Translations under genes and position numbers: made by a program | Shown here: in pieces, positions 35,851 to 49,900 of the stretch | How positions within the stretch are numbered: the first letter of the stretch is position 1 | Layout of the letters: each line of letters starts with the position of its first letter | Origin: Archegozetes longisetosus | Taxonomy: Eukaryota; Arthropoda; Arachnida; Sarcoptiformes; Trhypochthoniidae | NCBI GenBank assembly: GCA_018873245.2 | Contig: JAEMBT020000008.1 | Location: 6,571,569-6,635,568 of the forward strand | DNA: 64,000 nucleotides | Direction: 5' to 3' | The notes under the pieces: generated by a model | Databases searched by the model: none | What the model was told of the DNA's origin: nothing | The model's input: the letters and a program-made list of their open reading frames with translations, nothing else

Positions 35851-38800
35851 GTTAGTGTTATCTTCAAAAGCGAAGACATTATCGTATTGTTTTGACAAAT
35901 ATAGCATTAGCTTCTTTATAGCCAAAGCGATAAATCATAAACAATTTATTTTTCTAATTCTGCCAACAGAGTCCGATTGTTGACTAATGACATTTTCAGA
36001 TATACATCAATTCAATTATAATAACTACAAATATATTAATTTAAATGTCTATAATTCACTTGTCGTTAAAGTATTATTTATCAGTAAGAATTGTCATTTG
36101 TTGAGGCTCGAGTTTGGAGTTATTTTTATCCTTAGATTCTGGATATCTGGCGTTTAGTGCAATATTATTTGAGTGAGCGTGGATAGTATGTGGTTATCTT
36201 CGTCTTCTCTAGCGTCTAGCGCTCTACACCCACCATTCTTCTTACCCAATCTAACCTAGCCCAATCTAAGTTTACTTAACTAAACCGATCAATTCAAACA
36301 CTTATTATATGATTTCTCATTAGGTATCTCGCAACGTCTTATCACTTTTTAAGCAAAATTACTGTAGACAAATGTTTTTGCAATATTCCAGTATTTGAAC
36401 TATTTCCATTTCTGAATAAACCTTAATAAAAGTTATTTCAAAAATTCAAAGCTCTCTTTCTCTCTTTTTCAGCAAAAAATTCTTCGAATTTTAGGTTTAA
36501 ATGGATGAATACGAACGTGATTTACAACAATAATAGCATTGAAGTAACTTTTGAGCTTAAAAATGGTTGTCCAATGCTTTAATTTGAACCTAGATCTAAA
36601 TCTTTATTAATTTTCTAAAATAAGCCTAAACTTTAGATCTTTGTGTAATACCTCAACTGATATTGCTTTAATAACTGTGAAACTTTAAACAAAATTGTAG
36701 TAACATTTAAATTCAAGTTTGACATGAGTATTTGGGTTTGAAAGTAAAGTTTTGATTGAATAGTGATCTGACAGACCCGAGAAAGGCTCGATTGAGTAAG
36801 AGCAGAGAAACTGTATTTGAAAGGAATCTGGATTGTAGTTTTTTCGCATTGAATATTAACGACTTTGTTGTGTGCATTCGAGCCTAAGAGACTTGAAATT
36901 CTTTTTCATTCTTTGTGTGTTAGGAAATAGTAGAACTAACAAAAAAGCATGTCTTTAGGGAAAAACGCTCTTCTCAAAGAACAGAAAAGTCTTTTAACAA
37001 ACTCTTATTCTAGTTTTGAATGAACTTTTGGCAATGAACCGAATGCTTTTGGGTATCACTACCAGAATAGGGATAAATGAAAACTATAATTAGCTCTGAT
37101 TGCAATCCTTCCTGAGGGCAAGTTTTGTTATAATTAAGTTATATTGTGTTTGGTTTGTGTAAACTTATATAAACTGATGCTATGTTTGTATAAAGACTGG
37201 CAGGATCTGAAAAAAATAATTATCAACACTTATTATACGTCTGGCTTATGAAGAAGCTTATTGTTTATTATGATTTGCGATCAAAAGTTTTTATTCTTTC
37301 TGCTAATTGTCTTTTATTATTATCTTTTTATGTGAATTACTTTTTGCTGAAAGACTCTTTCAAGTAATGAAACATATGTTTTCAAGTTAAATATTTTGTT
37401 CATTGCTTTTTTCATAGATGTTTAGCATAAATAGCATAATCACAGTTTCAATGGCATTCAATTATTCAAAGTTCTCGTTTCTTAGCCTTTTTCTAACATA
37501 TAATTCAAACGAAAACTTGAAACAAATTTTAAGGAATATTAAGTTATAAAAAGTAACGAATGAATAGGAATATATTAAGAACTACTAATCAGTATTGACT
37601 TGAAGTGAAACTTTCTCCTCAATTTCTTCTTTTGACGCATCGATTCAAATATAAAAATTATAATTATCTGCGCTAACGTTTAACTTTTAACCAAAACATA
37701 AATTTAGGGAAATAAAGTGATCAATTTTTATCTTGAAAGAAAATGTTATTTCTTTCCTTGAGTTGCCATGACTTTTTTCAAGCAAAAATAAAACTAGTTA
37801 TTTGCCAAACAGTTGGATAAGAAACATGAAAAATTTCAGTAAAGTTTATATAATGTTTGTTTGAACTTCTCTCAAAGTCAGTGCTATCACAATATTTGTT
37901 CAATTTTTGTCGAGTTTGGCTTTTTTCTTACGAGATACTTATTTGTTTCCTCTCAACACTCTCAATGCAAAACGGATTCATCTTATGTTCGGTTAGGGAT
38001 CAGACCCTTTGTGTTAGGCTATGAGTGAATAATATTTTCTTTCATTAAAATATGAGATCATATATAAAGTAATTGAGTGGAGAATTCGGGATAATAGGCA
38101 AAGAAGCGATGATTATTCTAACATATCAAAAGAGTAACTTCTAGTTAGCAAAACATAAAATCTTATTATTGGTCTGAATCTGTACTTATTTGTGGCAAAA
38201 ACAGAAGAGCACAATAGATAATAGCCTAATAAGCTCGAAGCGAGCAATTATATACTCGAGAGGCGCTCACTATTGATAAGGATTAAGATTTCCGGTTCAA
38301 ACAATGCATTGTTAGGGCAATTGCTCTTATTTATCAATACTATCTTTTTGCCCGAATAGAAAACTCATAAATGTGTTTATGATAGCATCTGATTGAGAAG
38401 AACAATGTTGCGAATAAATCCTAATCAAGTTCATGGGGCTCTGCAGATGGTTCTCTATTCAAAATATTGCTCTAATTTTCCGCACTTAATGTGATTTAAG
38501 CCAAATTTAACAATTGTAAAACATATTCAAAACTTTTGAAACTAATGAAAAATAATTTCATATAACTTAATATAATTTGATATCGCAATAGATAAATAGA
38601 GGAAATGTGTTATTTAATCAAAATTCATGAGTCAAAAGTTATAATCATTTAAATGGATTCAAACAATTAAGTGATGATCAGAAATATCGATACCCTATAA
38701 AAACAAATTTGTGGTTCAAGTGGCCGTTTTCTCTTCTATTCTGTCAACTATTTGAGGAGAGAAAAAAATTTGATGATAACCAGTGATGCAAATATAGTCA

Positions 38801-40770
38801 CAATTGGCTTATGGTTGATGTGATAATTAAATCAAGCAATGCGTTTAATGGTTAAAAACCTAGTATCTGTAGCAGTGATTACATTGAACAGAACATGGAA
38901 ACCAAATGGCGTTAATGGCACACTTCAGATGCCGCAGTTTATGGCACAGCAAACATAATCATAAAAATCTTTATCGCCCTACTTAGTAAAACTAGAAATA
39001 AAGGCCACGACCACTCTTCTAGTCTTCTCTGCCATTCTCGCACTATTAGTTCACTCCAAACGCTTGCCTAAGTTCTGACTCATTCCCCTCCCAAATACAG
39101 TATCTCTCTCCTAAGTTTTATGCCAGAAATTTAATCATTGTTAATGCGAGCTAGAAGTGCACCATATCTTTTTAGTTATGGCTTTGGTACCCAAATTTGC
39201 ATTTTAAACCTGCTATTTCTTTTCTACTCCAGTTGAAGTGCGCTATAATAATAATAATAGTAACTTAAACTTGTTCTTTGCTCCAAACTTTCTGCTGAAA
39301 ATCTTATTCTTGACGAGAGAAACCAAACAAAAATTCTCGACATAAAACACGAAATTCTGTTTTCCTCATATTTTTCTAGTTAGCAATCCTTAAATTCATT
39401 TTTAATTCAATATCAATAAGAATGAAAAAGCGTTTCTCACTATTGTAGGCGTAAGAATATTCGGTTGATTCTTAGCGTTGAATAGAATTGATGGAGAAAA
39501 ATAGGGAATAGATATTTAGCGTAAGTTTGCGATGCATTTTGGCAGAAATGGAACAAAGTTTTTAATTGTTTATTTACATAACGCGTTTGGATCTTTTACG
39601 AAAACATTGTTAGGCAGTGAACGAGTTCGCTGACTCTTGAATTAGTAGATATCAATTTTATTATGGTCTTGTTGTCGTCAGCAGTAGAAGCAATTAATTT
39701 GATTAGGAATAGAGCGCAGGCGGTTATAGTGCACACAATCACTTATAGACAGACAGCTCTACGAACAAATTGAGAATTTGTTCTGACAATAAAGTTGTTT
39801 TTAAACCTAAATCACACGTCAACTTATCCTCATATCAATTATTTTCTGTTTGTATGTTAAATAAGTTAATAGGTTTTGATACATAAGCAAATATAAGACT
39901 TAATTTTTATAGTCTATCAGATTTGTTTTATGGTCGCATTTATGACTCCTTCGATTGGATAGGAGTTTATTAAAAAGTTTATGAAAGCTTTCATAAATAT
40001 AGATATGGGAGGATAAAGATGTTATTCTAAGGCACACATCAATTTATCTGTTTGTCAACAGTTGAAAGTAAACAGAAGTTTTGCTTCACATTTTTTAGAT
40101 GTTTCCAAATGTGAAGCTTTCGAAGTCCTAAAAAAGATTTGATAAAAATATTTCAATAGTACAAACTAATAATAGGTTTGGAGTCGACTTCTCCTAATCA
40201 AAGTCATACCATTTAAGGTCTAGTTTTATAAAACGCAATTAAAAAGACAACTAATTGTTTGAAAACCAAAAAGCAACAAATTCAATTAAATGTTTACTCA
40301 CAAAAAGCTGAAATAAGGATTAAAGCAATCAATTGAGAGCTAAAAATACCTGTATTAAGAGAGCAGAAAAATTGTCATTTATTAAAGCTCACTAGATCTC
40401 ATTTAAAGATCTCATCTAATTTATATAGCGCACAATTTTTTAAAGTTAAAAAATTGATTCAGAAAGCAATTTTTTGGGAAGCAGCTATTTTTCAATTATT
40501 CAATTAATTACACAATGAAAAGTATAAAAAAACAATTTCAAATGAACAGATGCTGCATTTATTCATAATAAGTATGTTTATATGTATGACAGTGTTGTGT
40601 TCTGTAATGAGAAAAGAGCCTCGTTATGCTCAATTGGTGTAGGACATGATCATATATATGTGTTGGGGTCTGATTCGCATCCAATTGTATTACTAATGCC
40701 ATACATGTACTTCATATCATTGCAAAAGTTGCCGCTCTATACTATGCTCTACATCACTGTTTTAGCACTG

Positions 40771-40772
<2 letters not shown>
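35851..40772. other. Long AT-rich non-coding stretch
   Basis: No frame longer than chance, no recognised domain. A pyrimidine-rich patch with higher GC lies at about 38990-39120. It could contain distal promoter or 5' untranslated exons of the kinesin gene downstream, but nothing proves this. Confidence 0.4.

Positions 40773-40821
<49 letters not shown>
40773..40821. repeat. (TC)n microsatellite
   Basis: About 24 uninterrupted TC units. The 80-codon frame ending in LSLSLS is caused by it. Confidence 0.95.
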
Positions 40822-40822
<1 letters not shown>

Positions 40823-43800
40823 GAATTTCTCATATAGAGTTTGCTGACCCCCAAAAATCAATACATGAATAACTTGATGGGATGCTAACTAGAGACTGAC
40901 ACAGAAATTGATTAACAGTAACTGTTGGAAACTTATAATTTATGATATACTAAAATGAAATGACATTCTTTTTGACTTTGATTCCCAAAACATACTGTAA
41001 GCCAAGGCTTGTTTTCAACTATTTTTTAAATCAGGTTAACTTTCATCGATTAATTTTCTGTTTAGCATTCTATGATATTATTTCTCATATAATATAAAAT
41101 TGTATCTAATATTTTAATTAACTTCTGTTCAACTGTAAAACTAAGAAAGTTGATTTCATATTAAATTGTATCCAATTTGTGTCAGTCTTGAACAAGTAAA
41201 GGAAACTTTCGAGATTGCTTGTTCACTTTACTAGACAAGCAGTTTGAAGATCACAATACTTTTGTTTTGTACAACCTTTTGATCATACCATTGATCCAGA
41301 AATCGACTAAACAAGAAAATGTTGAGCAAAAATCTCCTCTCTATTTTACATTATAAAAGGAATTAAATTTAGGATAACTGTAAAAAAGCACATAAAAGAA
41401 TTGTATTGAATCATAATTGGTTTTATAGTGAATTTACTCTGAAAAAGCTAACATTACCGCAAGTTAGCTACGGTTCTCATGCTATGCAGTACAACTCAGT
41501 GCAAAGTCAGTAAAGTCACAGTTTTTGTTATCCTATCCGTGTTCAAACTCCGCCACACAAATTTCAGCTGGTATTGAGAAGTACTCGAGCTTAAGATCGC
41601 ACTCCAACCATCCAAACAAAGTATGTTATTGTCAAAAGTGACTCAAATTTTCATAAGACTCTCTTAAATATTTGTAAATTTCACAATCAAAACTTTTAAA
41701 TGAAGTACAAGCTCAAAAATTGAATCCATATGAAAAGCATTTCTGCATATTGAGTAGTGTCTCGATTTGGCATCAATTTATGAATAATTGATGGATAGGA
41801 GAGAATTTTAGCGCGAATATTAATTATGTATTTATTCAAAACAATGAGTGTATTATTAAATAAAGTCAAAAAATTGTCGATTTGTATATGAAGCCTCGTA
41901 TGACTAGTGGAAAATACTGCACATGCTCTCCAGGTTCTAACATGTATTTTAGTACTAGTATTGCTCTGTTCTCTGCCTCGCATTCATCTCTAAGCGAACC
42001 GTAGCAAAAGAGATCGAGTGAGAGAAGTGAATCGTGAGTTACAGAGAGTATCCGTGCTTTCAGTTTGATTTGTGCCATGAGATTCTGTGCTCATACACAA
42101 AAAATAACACATAACTCAACTAGAAGTTGAAACTTTGCTTTTGGATAGAACAATAAGGGATCCATTGAGAAAACTAATTCTGCTCTTAATTATGTATAGT
42201 TTGAGAAAAAGAACTGTATTTCTGAAGAGAGTGACATCAAGTTTGAATAGCTTCTCTTAAAACAGTAAATCGCTTGTTTTATCTGTTTTGCTAAACGGTG
42301 GCTATGTAAGAATCAATGCTTTAAATCACATTATTAAACGTAATGCTGGCATATGTTTTGGCCAATTTGATCGACACCACATCATTCAACTAATTGATTA
42401 TCATTCTTCCAATGGGTGGGTCTTTAATGTCAATCTTTCAACTATTTAACTGTTTATTAATGTTTGATTTTCATTATTTGAGTCAATAGTCCTATTGATA
42501 CTATAATAAACTTATATATGACATAAAATAAATATTCAAATGTACTGGTTCTCAATGGCCCAAAAAAATCGAAAAAATTCTATAAACTAAACTAAGGCCT
42601 ATTTTATTTATTGATATTGGAGTTTAGAGTTTGTGTATTGAAGACTTTTCTTTAAAACAAAAAAAAGAGAATAGTTTAGACTGAAATGATGCGGAAAACT
42701 AGTCTCATAGCAATTGGACTTAAATTTCTTTTGAGATAACAGAAAAGGCAGCAAAGATATGCAATATATTCAAAGGGATATTTAGAGCTGTAATATTAAT
42801 TTTTACGCCACAACACATTTTTATTGTTACCCCTATTTCAAAATCTAAACTTATGTTTCCTTCAACTTATTTGTTACATGCAATCATTTTTTGGTAACAA
42901 TTTTTCCTTTTTCTATTCTATACATATATATATACACTATATATATGTATAAATAAATCATCTTCACACGCATTTTGTGGTTTGGTTCTTCTCCTCTTCT
43001 TTTGATTCGCATCTGATCCCATTTCTTTACGTTTGAATGCCCTATCATAACACATCACATATTGGCCCCATTTCTTATTTCCACTTGTATGTAGCATCCT
43101 ATCTATCCAAATATAACCAGTATATATATTTTCCTCTTTTCCTCGATTCCGAATATCATTCATAATATTTTCCAATTTTTCTCTCCCAACCTGAAAAAAT
43201 TTCTGCTATTTTTTCATATTGAAAAAGTTCTTATTCCTATTTTCTGGAAATTATGGTTTTTTAGTTATTTTTAGCTGTGAAGATCTTATGAATTTTGATT
43301 GGTTTATCACATTAATAATGCATTAAGTTATGCACTGAATTACTTATGCAAAGTAATCAAACTTACACTGAGGAAACTTTTAAATGATTTTTGTAATCAC
43401 TTTCAACATCATATCGTTAAGTATTTTTTTAAACTATAAGCAATTAATTCAATGTTTTCATAGCTAACTTTATTACTCAAAGATATAATTGACGATATGT
43501 AAGAAAGGCGGATAGAGTTGTTGATTGTTCTGCTTTGATGTATTGATTTAATTTTGTAAAACAAAAAATAGTACAGTTTGACTCGCTTGTTAGGAATAAC
43601 AAATTTCAGTTCAAACGCTTATTAACACTATTATATGACTTAGAAATTTGAATCATTATTAAAAGGTAATTTACAACAACTTTATCCATGAGATGAATTA
43701 TATGCAAAATTAGCTCTTATTATTGTTGAACTAGTAGATTCTTAAAACGTTGAAAAGGCTAACAATATGATTACTCCCTAATGGTTATCTATCAGTATTA

Positions 43801-43924
43801 TTAGCCATTAAATCTTATGATAAAAAGCTTATTATATTTTTGTCTAATGTACTGCTGTGCTGGTTATCAAATCTCATTAAAATTGATTATATTTTTCTAT
43901 TACTTTATTGCGTACTTCTAAAAG
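40822..43924. other. AT-rich DNA upstream of the first recognised kinesin exon
   Basis: No coding feature supported. The region 41460-42100 is more complex and could hold a promoter or untranslated exon. Short AT dinucleotide runs at about 42922-42948. Confidence 0.35.
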
Positions 43925-43926
43925 CG

Positions 43927-44111
43927 ATGGTAGATTGGTCTCAATCTCAATCGCAACAACACCATAATCATCATCAGCCATCGCATTTGGAAATAGCAGC
44001 AAAGGCTTACTTAGAGAACAATGTTAGATACTATTTACAAAACGTGAACAATACAACCATTGAGACTAAGGCCAATTCAAATAGAAATGCAGCCGCAGAT
44101 TTCATTGTTAG
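43927..44111 (+). CDS. KIF26: KIF26-type kinesin, exon a (N-terminal)
   Basis: Reads MVDWSQSQSQQHHNHHQPS then LEIAAKAYLENNVRYYLQN. It ends at AG/GTAAGA in phase 2, which completes an arginine codon with the A that opens the next exon. An acceptor-like AAAG precedes the ATG, so an upstream exon cannot be excluded. The amphipathic second half may be conserved in the family. Confidence 0.65.
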
Positions 44112-44677
44112 GTAAGAATCAATCTTTTCTCTCTTTCTTTTCTTAAAGCATACAATTTGATGAAATTTTCATCTAATAATAAACCTCATACTCAATGCCC
44201 ATGCTATAAGTTGCTATGATTTTGTTGCAAAAATATAAAAAGAGAAGAAGAAAAAACTTTTAGCACACAATTTGAGTTGAAGAAAAGAATTACATAATAG
44301 CGTAATAAAAATAACTTTTTTCTTTTGTGGAACTGTTGCTCAAAACTATTTTGGATGAATATATTTTATAAATACATAACATATTTAGTAAATTTCTTAT
44401 ATATTTCATACTCTCATATATCCTTCCTATGCAAAAATGAATAGCAACACAAGAAATTTTTTACGTAGCGCTAGATTTCTAGCTTTCAGCAGTCATTTAA
44501 AATTTATCACATTCTGTTACATCAAATTCTTGTAGCAGAAAAAAAGGCGGTCGCGCTTTAAGTATGTGTGGCTCTAATGTTTTTCAGCACTTTCTTAAGT
44601 TACACACTCTCTTAAGTTGTAAATTTTGTGCATTAGTCTTACATTTGTAAGATTTTTGGTTAAAAAAGTATGAGGGA

Positions 44678-44720
<43 letters not shown>

Positions 44721-46854
44721 AGAGAGAGAGAGAGAGAGAAACCATCTAAAAACTGAGTTATATATTAATTCCATAATAAGGTGTTCTTTTAAAGTGCTCA
44801 TAAATTATTACTTCTGCTAAAAAAAGTTAATATTGGAAAGCATTTTGCCTAAAAAGCACTAACTTCATTAAAATTGTTCTAGACTTACAGTGAGTTTTAC
44901 AGGTAATTTAATTCTCATTATTATTAATGGATATAGAGAGAAATAGCAGCACAACAAACAATTTTATTCTTCTCGCGAGTTATATTCTGCAGTCTAAAAG
45001 TGATACTTTGTTTTTGTTTCCAAACAGAAAGAAGTTATGAAAATTTTTTATATACTTAGTTGAGTTTTTAGTTTTTATCATAACATATTAAAATAAATTG
45101 AATATTTCTTCTTTTATTACTCTGCCGCGAATTAAACATTAACTTAATATTAGGAAAACTGTAGTCATGTATGGAGAAGTCAGTTTACATTTCATTTTTC
45201 AAAAAATGACTGCATATTATTATTGACTGCAATTTATGTATCCCTTTAGCTGAACAGAGGTAGCAAACAGTTAAGAAAACTGATTTTTAAGTAACATAAA
45301 AGAAAAAAATACATTTGGGAGAGTTTCATATTATTATACCTTTAAAAAAAAACCGCTATTCATGTTATGTAAAAGTTCAGGACTATATACATGTAATGTT
45401 TAGGGCTATATCTTTTTTTCTGCAAAAAATCCCATTACAGTAATTTGAAGCAATTTGTAAAATTAATCGCTTTCAAGAGTTTTTGGCTCCATATATATAA
45501 ATATATATTTTACAAAAGTATGTGTGCTATCAGCCCATGGGTGTAATACTGCAATTCAGACTCCAAAACGACCCTCGCCTTCACTTATAATGTTAACACT
45601 ATTACTATTAACATCTAAAACAGTGGCAAAAAATGATTTTTCTTCCAACTTCTTTCATACTTGTTCTCCAATTCTTAGTTTTGACTCACATGTAAGAAAG
45701 TCTCACATACGCTCCCGTGCAGTACAGCCGATACAACCATTTCCGATATGTTGCATACACACCGTCTCTGCTGTTTCGTCTTTAATATGTTCTTAGGAGC
45801 GCGACAGATGTTTTCATCTGCCATCATCATCATCATCAATAGTGATGCTGATGCCTATGCCTTTAGACATTCAACTTCTTGCTCTCTTCACTCTGTTTGA
45901 CTCTCTTTTTTCTTTACTTCTTATTCTTATTCTTAGCCTCTCACAAACCAATGCAATACATATCACACTCGAATGACACTTTCCATTTCCTTTTTGCCTT
46001 ATGTTCCATCACTACTATCTTAAACATTTTTGAGGTTTTACTTCTCTATATATCCTATTCGAGGTCTTTTCCCTTACTTTATTCTCCATTTTTCTCCTAT
46101 TTTTCTTCACGTGATTAGTTTTTTGTTCAAATTCAGAGTGATCTATATCATTGAATATTCATATGCATTATCAGTTCATTTTTGGTTCAGTTAAGTTAAT
46201 ACCAGTAGAAAGACTTGATCAGATATGAGTTTATGAAATTTCTAAGTTTATCATAAGCTAGAAATCATGTATTCGAGAATAGCTTTGGTTATTTATAGTA
46301 TCCAAAGTTCATGTTATGAATTGCGATCACATTTCAAATGAATTTTAATAATTATTTGTGGATCGCTTCAATCTTTTAAGTTGAAAATAAGTATCTCTCA
46401 CTCTGTAACCAGTTATTCAATATATTTTACTAGAAAAATATACAAATAATTATCATTTTTAATCATTAATTACATATTATTTAAATGTCTGTGTTTATAA
46501 ATATGGAAATCATCTCAATTTAATGATCTCTTAAAATAATATTAAGAAATGGGGGAAATGTCATGTGTGAACAAAATTCAATTTTAATTAAACATTTGAT
46601 CAGTTGATGTACTTTCAGACATCTTATAGGAAAGAAACTTGAAAGAAAATAATTAATGCCTAAAATTGTAATTTTGTCTAACTACCATTGAATTTGAAAA
46701 GAACCAAAAACTAAGAAAAAGAGAGATAAGATCAAGACGAAAGAGATTGACATTCTTATTAACAGTAGAACATGAAAGGAAGAACTGGGAGTACAAATAG
46801 AGATAGAATACTGAAAGTGTAAAAATCAACTCAATTGTCAATCTCTGGAGAATC

Positions 46855-46909
<55 letters not shown>

Positions 46910-49900
46910 CGGAGAAAAACTTGATATCAAAAGAAAAGTATCAAATTTATTATCGGGACAGCCAATAAATAGAAAGTTAATAATTTAAAAGCTAGCCCAA
47001 AAGTTTTATATCAAATCTAGAGTTTATTTTGTAAATAAGTTGCGAAATCAAATCAAACAAAATGACATATGCTGAGGCACAAAAGATTCAGTGGAATAGA
47101 TTAACATAATTTGTCTTAATTTTTATTCAGACATTGATTTAGCTGAAAGTTTGGTTGAAAAATGAACAAAATTCTAATAAATGATCTATAATGGAAACAA
47201 AATAATAATAAGTATTTGACTTGTAATTACACCAACTGTTGTCTGAGCAATAAATTTATTTATCTCTAGAGAATAGAAGAAAAAATTGAGCTAATATTTA
47301 GAGTACTTCTGAAACACATTTGTGAACATAAAGGCTATCTTCACATACACTTAAGATTTGCAACAAATTCTTAGCTCTTCTGAGGCTATCATATCATGTT
47401 CAGCACTTGTCGGGGAGGGAGAGAGTGATAGAGGAGTAGAAGACAAGTCATACAGTTTAGAACACACGAATTGATCGCAAGCACAAAGAGAGACCATTGT
47501 CTTAAATTATCTGCAGCATAATCGCCAATCTTTTCCAGCTATTTATAAAATGCATCAACATTTAAAACTTCATATCTTGCCGTCTGATAGTTTGAAAAAG
47601 TTTAAACATGACAAACAACAAGTAATTGTTGACAAACTTACCCTCGAAGATGTCATAAATGGCTTTATTATTTGGAGCTATAAGCCCGAAAAGATAGCAA
47701 ATTATAAGATTTGAAAAGCAGTTTTTGTATTGTCTCGCTGTAACTACTATTCAAATTAATCGATATATCATTTATCTTTTGACATCAACCTTGACTTCTA
47801 GAGGGGAAAGTTTTTTCCGGTCATCTCTTATAAACTTATTTTCAATCAATGGCCATTCCATTTGTTGTCATAAATCATTTTTTGATTTCATTTTGTTCGT
47901 TCTCATGATTTCCTATACCTATCTGTCCATATATCTATGTCGAAGGATACGCCACTTTAGGAGTTCATTAAATTTGATGATCATCTTCATGTTGATTCCA
48001 AGTGATGTCATAAAAATGGTTTTGGGAAAAGAATATCATTTCTTCTTCTACTTCTATTAAAGCAGTTCATCATTTATTCAGTCAAATACAATAAAACCTC
48101 TAAAATCGATACGTTTGATAATCTCGCAAAATAAATGATTTAAGAAAAAATATCAAACTATTAAATGTTTAGAAAAAAAATGTAAAAAAATTCAATTTGA
48201 GTTTGAAGAAAAAAGTTAAAGACATCGATCAATCAATATTAAAGGGCTGAGACTTAGTATATACGAAGTGTTAGTGTATAACTAGTGAATACTATAGCTT
48301 TAATAGGGACTACTATAGAGGGGTTTAGTATCCGCTAGTGGTTAATAACTAAGTCACAAATTCACATGAAAGTCTTCGAGAGAGCGGGCAGCAACTTCTT
48401 AAGGATTCAGATCGCGTTGTATTAGTTCAATGCAATGGTCATTGCAATACGTGAAAGGGGGCGGACGGGGAGAATCAAAATAGGAAATTGGCTGCTCTGA
48501 AGAAGCTGTACAACAGAGCGAAATACTAGTCAATGCGAAGGATTCACTATGACTTTGATGAACGCCAATATTATTTGGCTTTTTTGCTCTGCTTTCATGC
48601 CACTAGTCATAGGAAACACTTATCCAACTTGAGCCTCAAGTCCAACTTTAATTTGGCTCTCAGGCTAACTCTAGGCTATTCTCACTTTGTTTTTATGTTT
48701 GCAAATATTAATTCGTGTCCAGTATTTATGACATAACACTTAAAACGGATGAACTATTATATGAGAGCCTTAATAACACAGTATTTGCTAAAATTATTGT
48801 TTCTAATGCTAGGATAGTATGAAAAGCATGAGAAAAATATTTTGTTATGGAATGAACTAATGAAATATTGATAAAGTAGAGCACATATAGAAGTGAACGT
48901 ATGCTGTTTTTGCTTTCAGCCCAAAAAGGTATAAATACTTGCCGTATTTAGATGCAAAATACAGAATAAACATTAGTGTCAATAGTGTTGTGCAAACTTC
49001 TATCAAACTTTAATGAGATTTTATACAAATTTCACTTAATCTGTTTAATTTGGTTTGAGTTAATTAGTTTTGTTTAGAAATTTTTGAGTCAAAATTAAAT
49101 AATTAGCGATTCAATCACTGCATTTAAATATAAAGTATTGCATCTCTGCTTATATTAAAACTTTTTGAATGTGAAATATTCGTCAGTATTTGCGATAATG
49201 TGCACACATTTTGCATAATTAAGTCACTTGTGTGAAAATTGTTTCTTTTCTTCAAATTAAATTATCTGATATATATATATATATATATCTAGAAGTTTAT
49301 GCATTAGTTTATAAGCCGAACGAATAATTAAATTCTTAGTAATCAATAATTCATGAGATGGCTATTAGTTAACCAAATCGATAAGTAATGTTTAGATCAA
49401 CAGTAATCCATGTTTTAATCAATTATTTTCAATTGAGATGCTTTGAAGTGAAGTTAAGCCATAAATGACTAGATATTGAAGCATTCAATACATGATTGAT
49501 TGATGATATTTATATAAGTAGCTCTTGTATAAGCTTATAAATTATCGATTTAACATTACTTACTTGCGAGAAGAACTTAATAGCAATTTATAGCTACTCA
49601 ACATTATATTCAATTAAGAATATGATTAAAATGAATTACTTTTGATGTTAGCGAGACTTATCTTTTGCCTTTTATAACTTACTTCTAACGGATTCCTAAC
49701 AGAATTATCAAACTTTTCACAGAAATAGAAATAAAGCTGGTTCTTAGATAACGTGATATAATTTAGAAGAATTATGTCTAATATTTCTTGAAAGGTTCAA
49801 CATTTCGCCGAATAAATCAATTTGATTCGCTGTAAAGTCATATTCGCAAAAAAACTATATTTAAAAATAAGAAAATCCATAAAACAGCAGAAAAATTAGT

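Noticed and set aside
38221-38330. Possible tRNA (GGTTCAAAC motif with upstream GC-rich arms)
   Set aside because: I could not form an acceptor stem and cloverleaf.
41696-42078. Two overlapping minus frames with mixed composition
   Set aside because: No domain, no splice context, and they overlap each other; likely chance.
44595-44801. LSLSLS-rich frames at 44595, 40582 and 52404
   Set aside because: Products of TC/GA microsatellites.
45524-46118. Plus frames of 90 and 79 codons in the kinesin intron
   Set aside because: Pyrimidine-rich composition, no homology recognised, and not bounded by splice sites of the phase needed.
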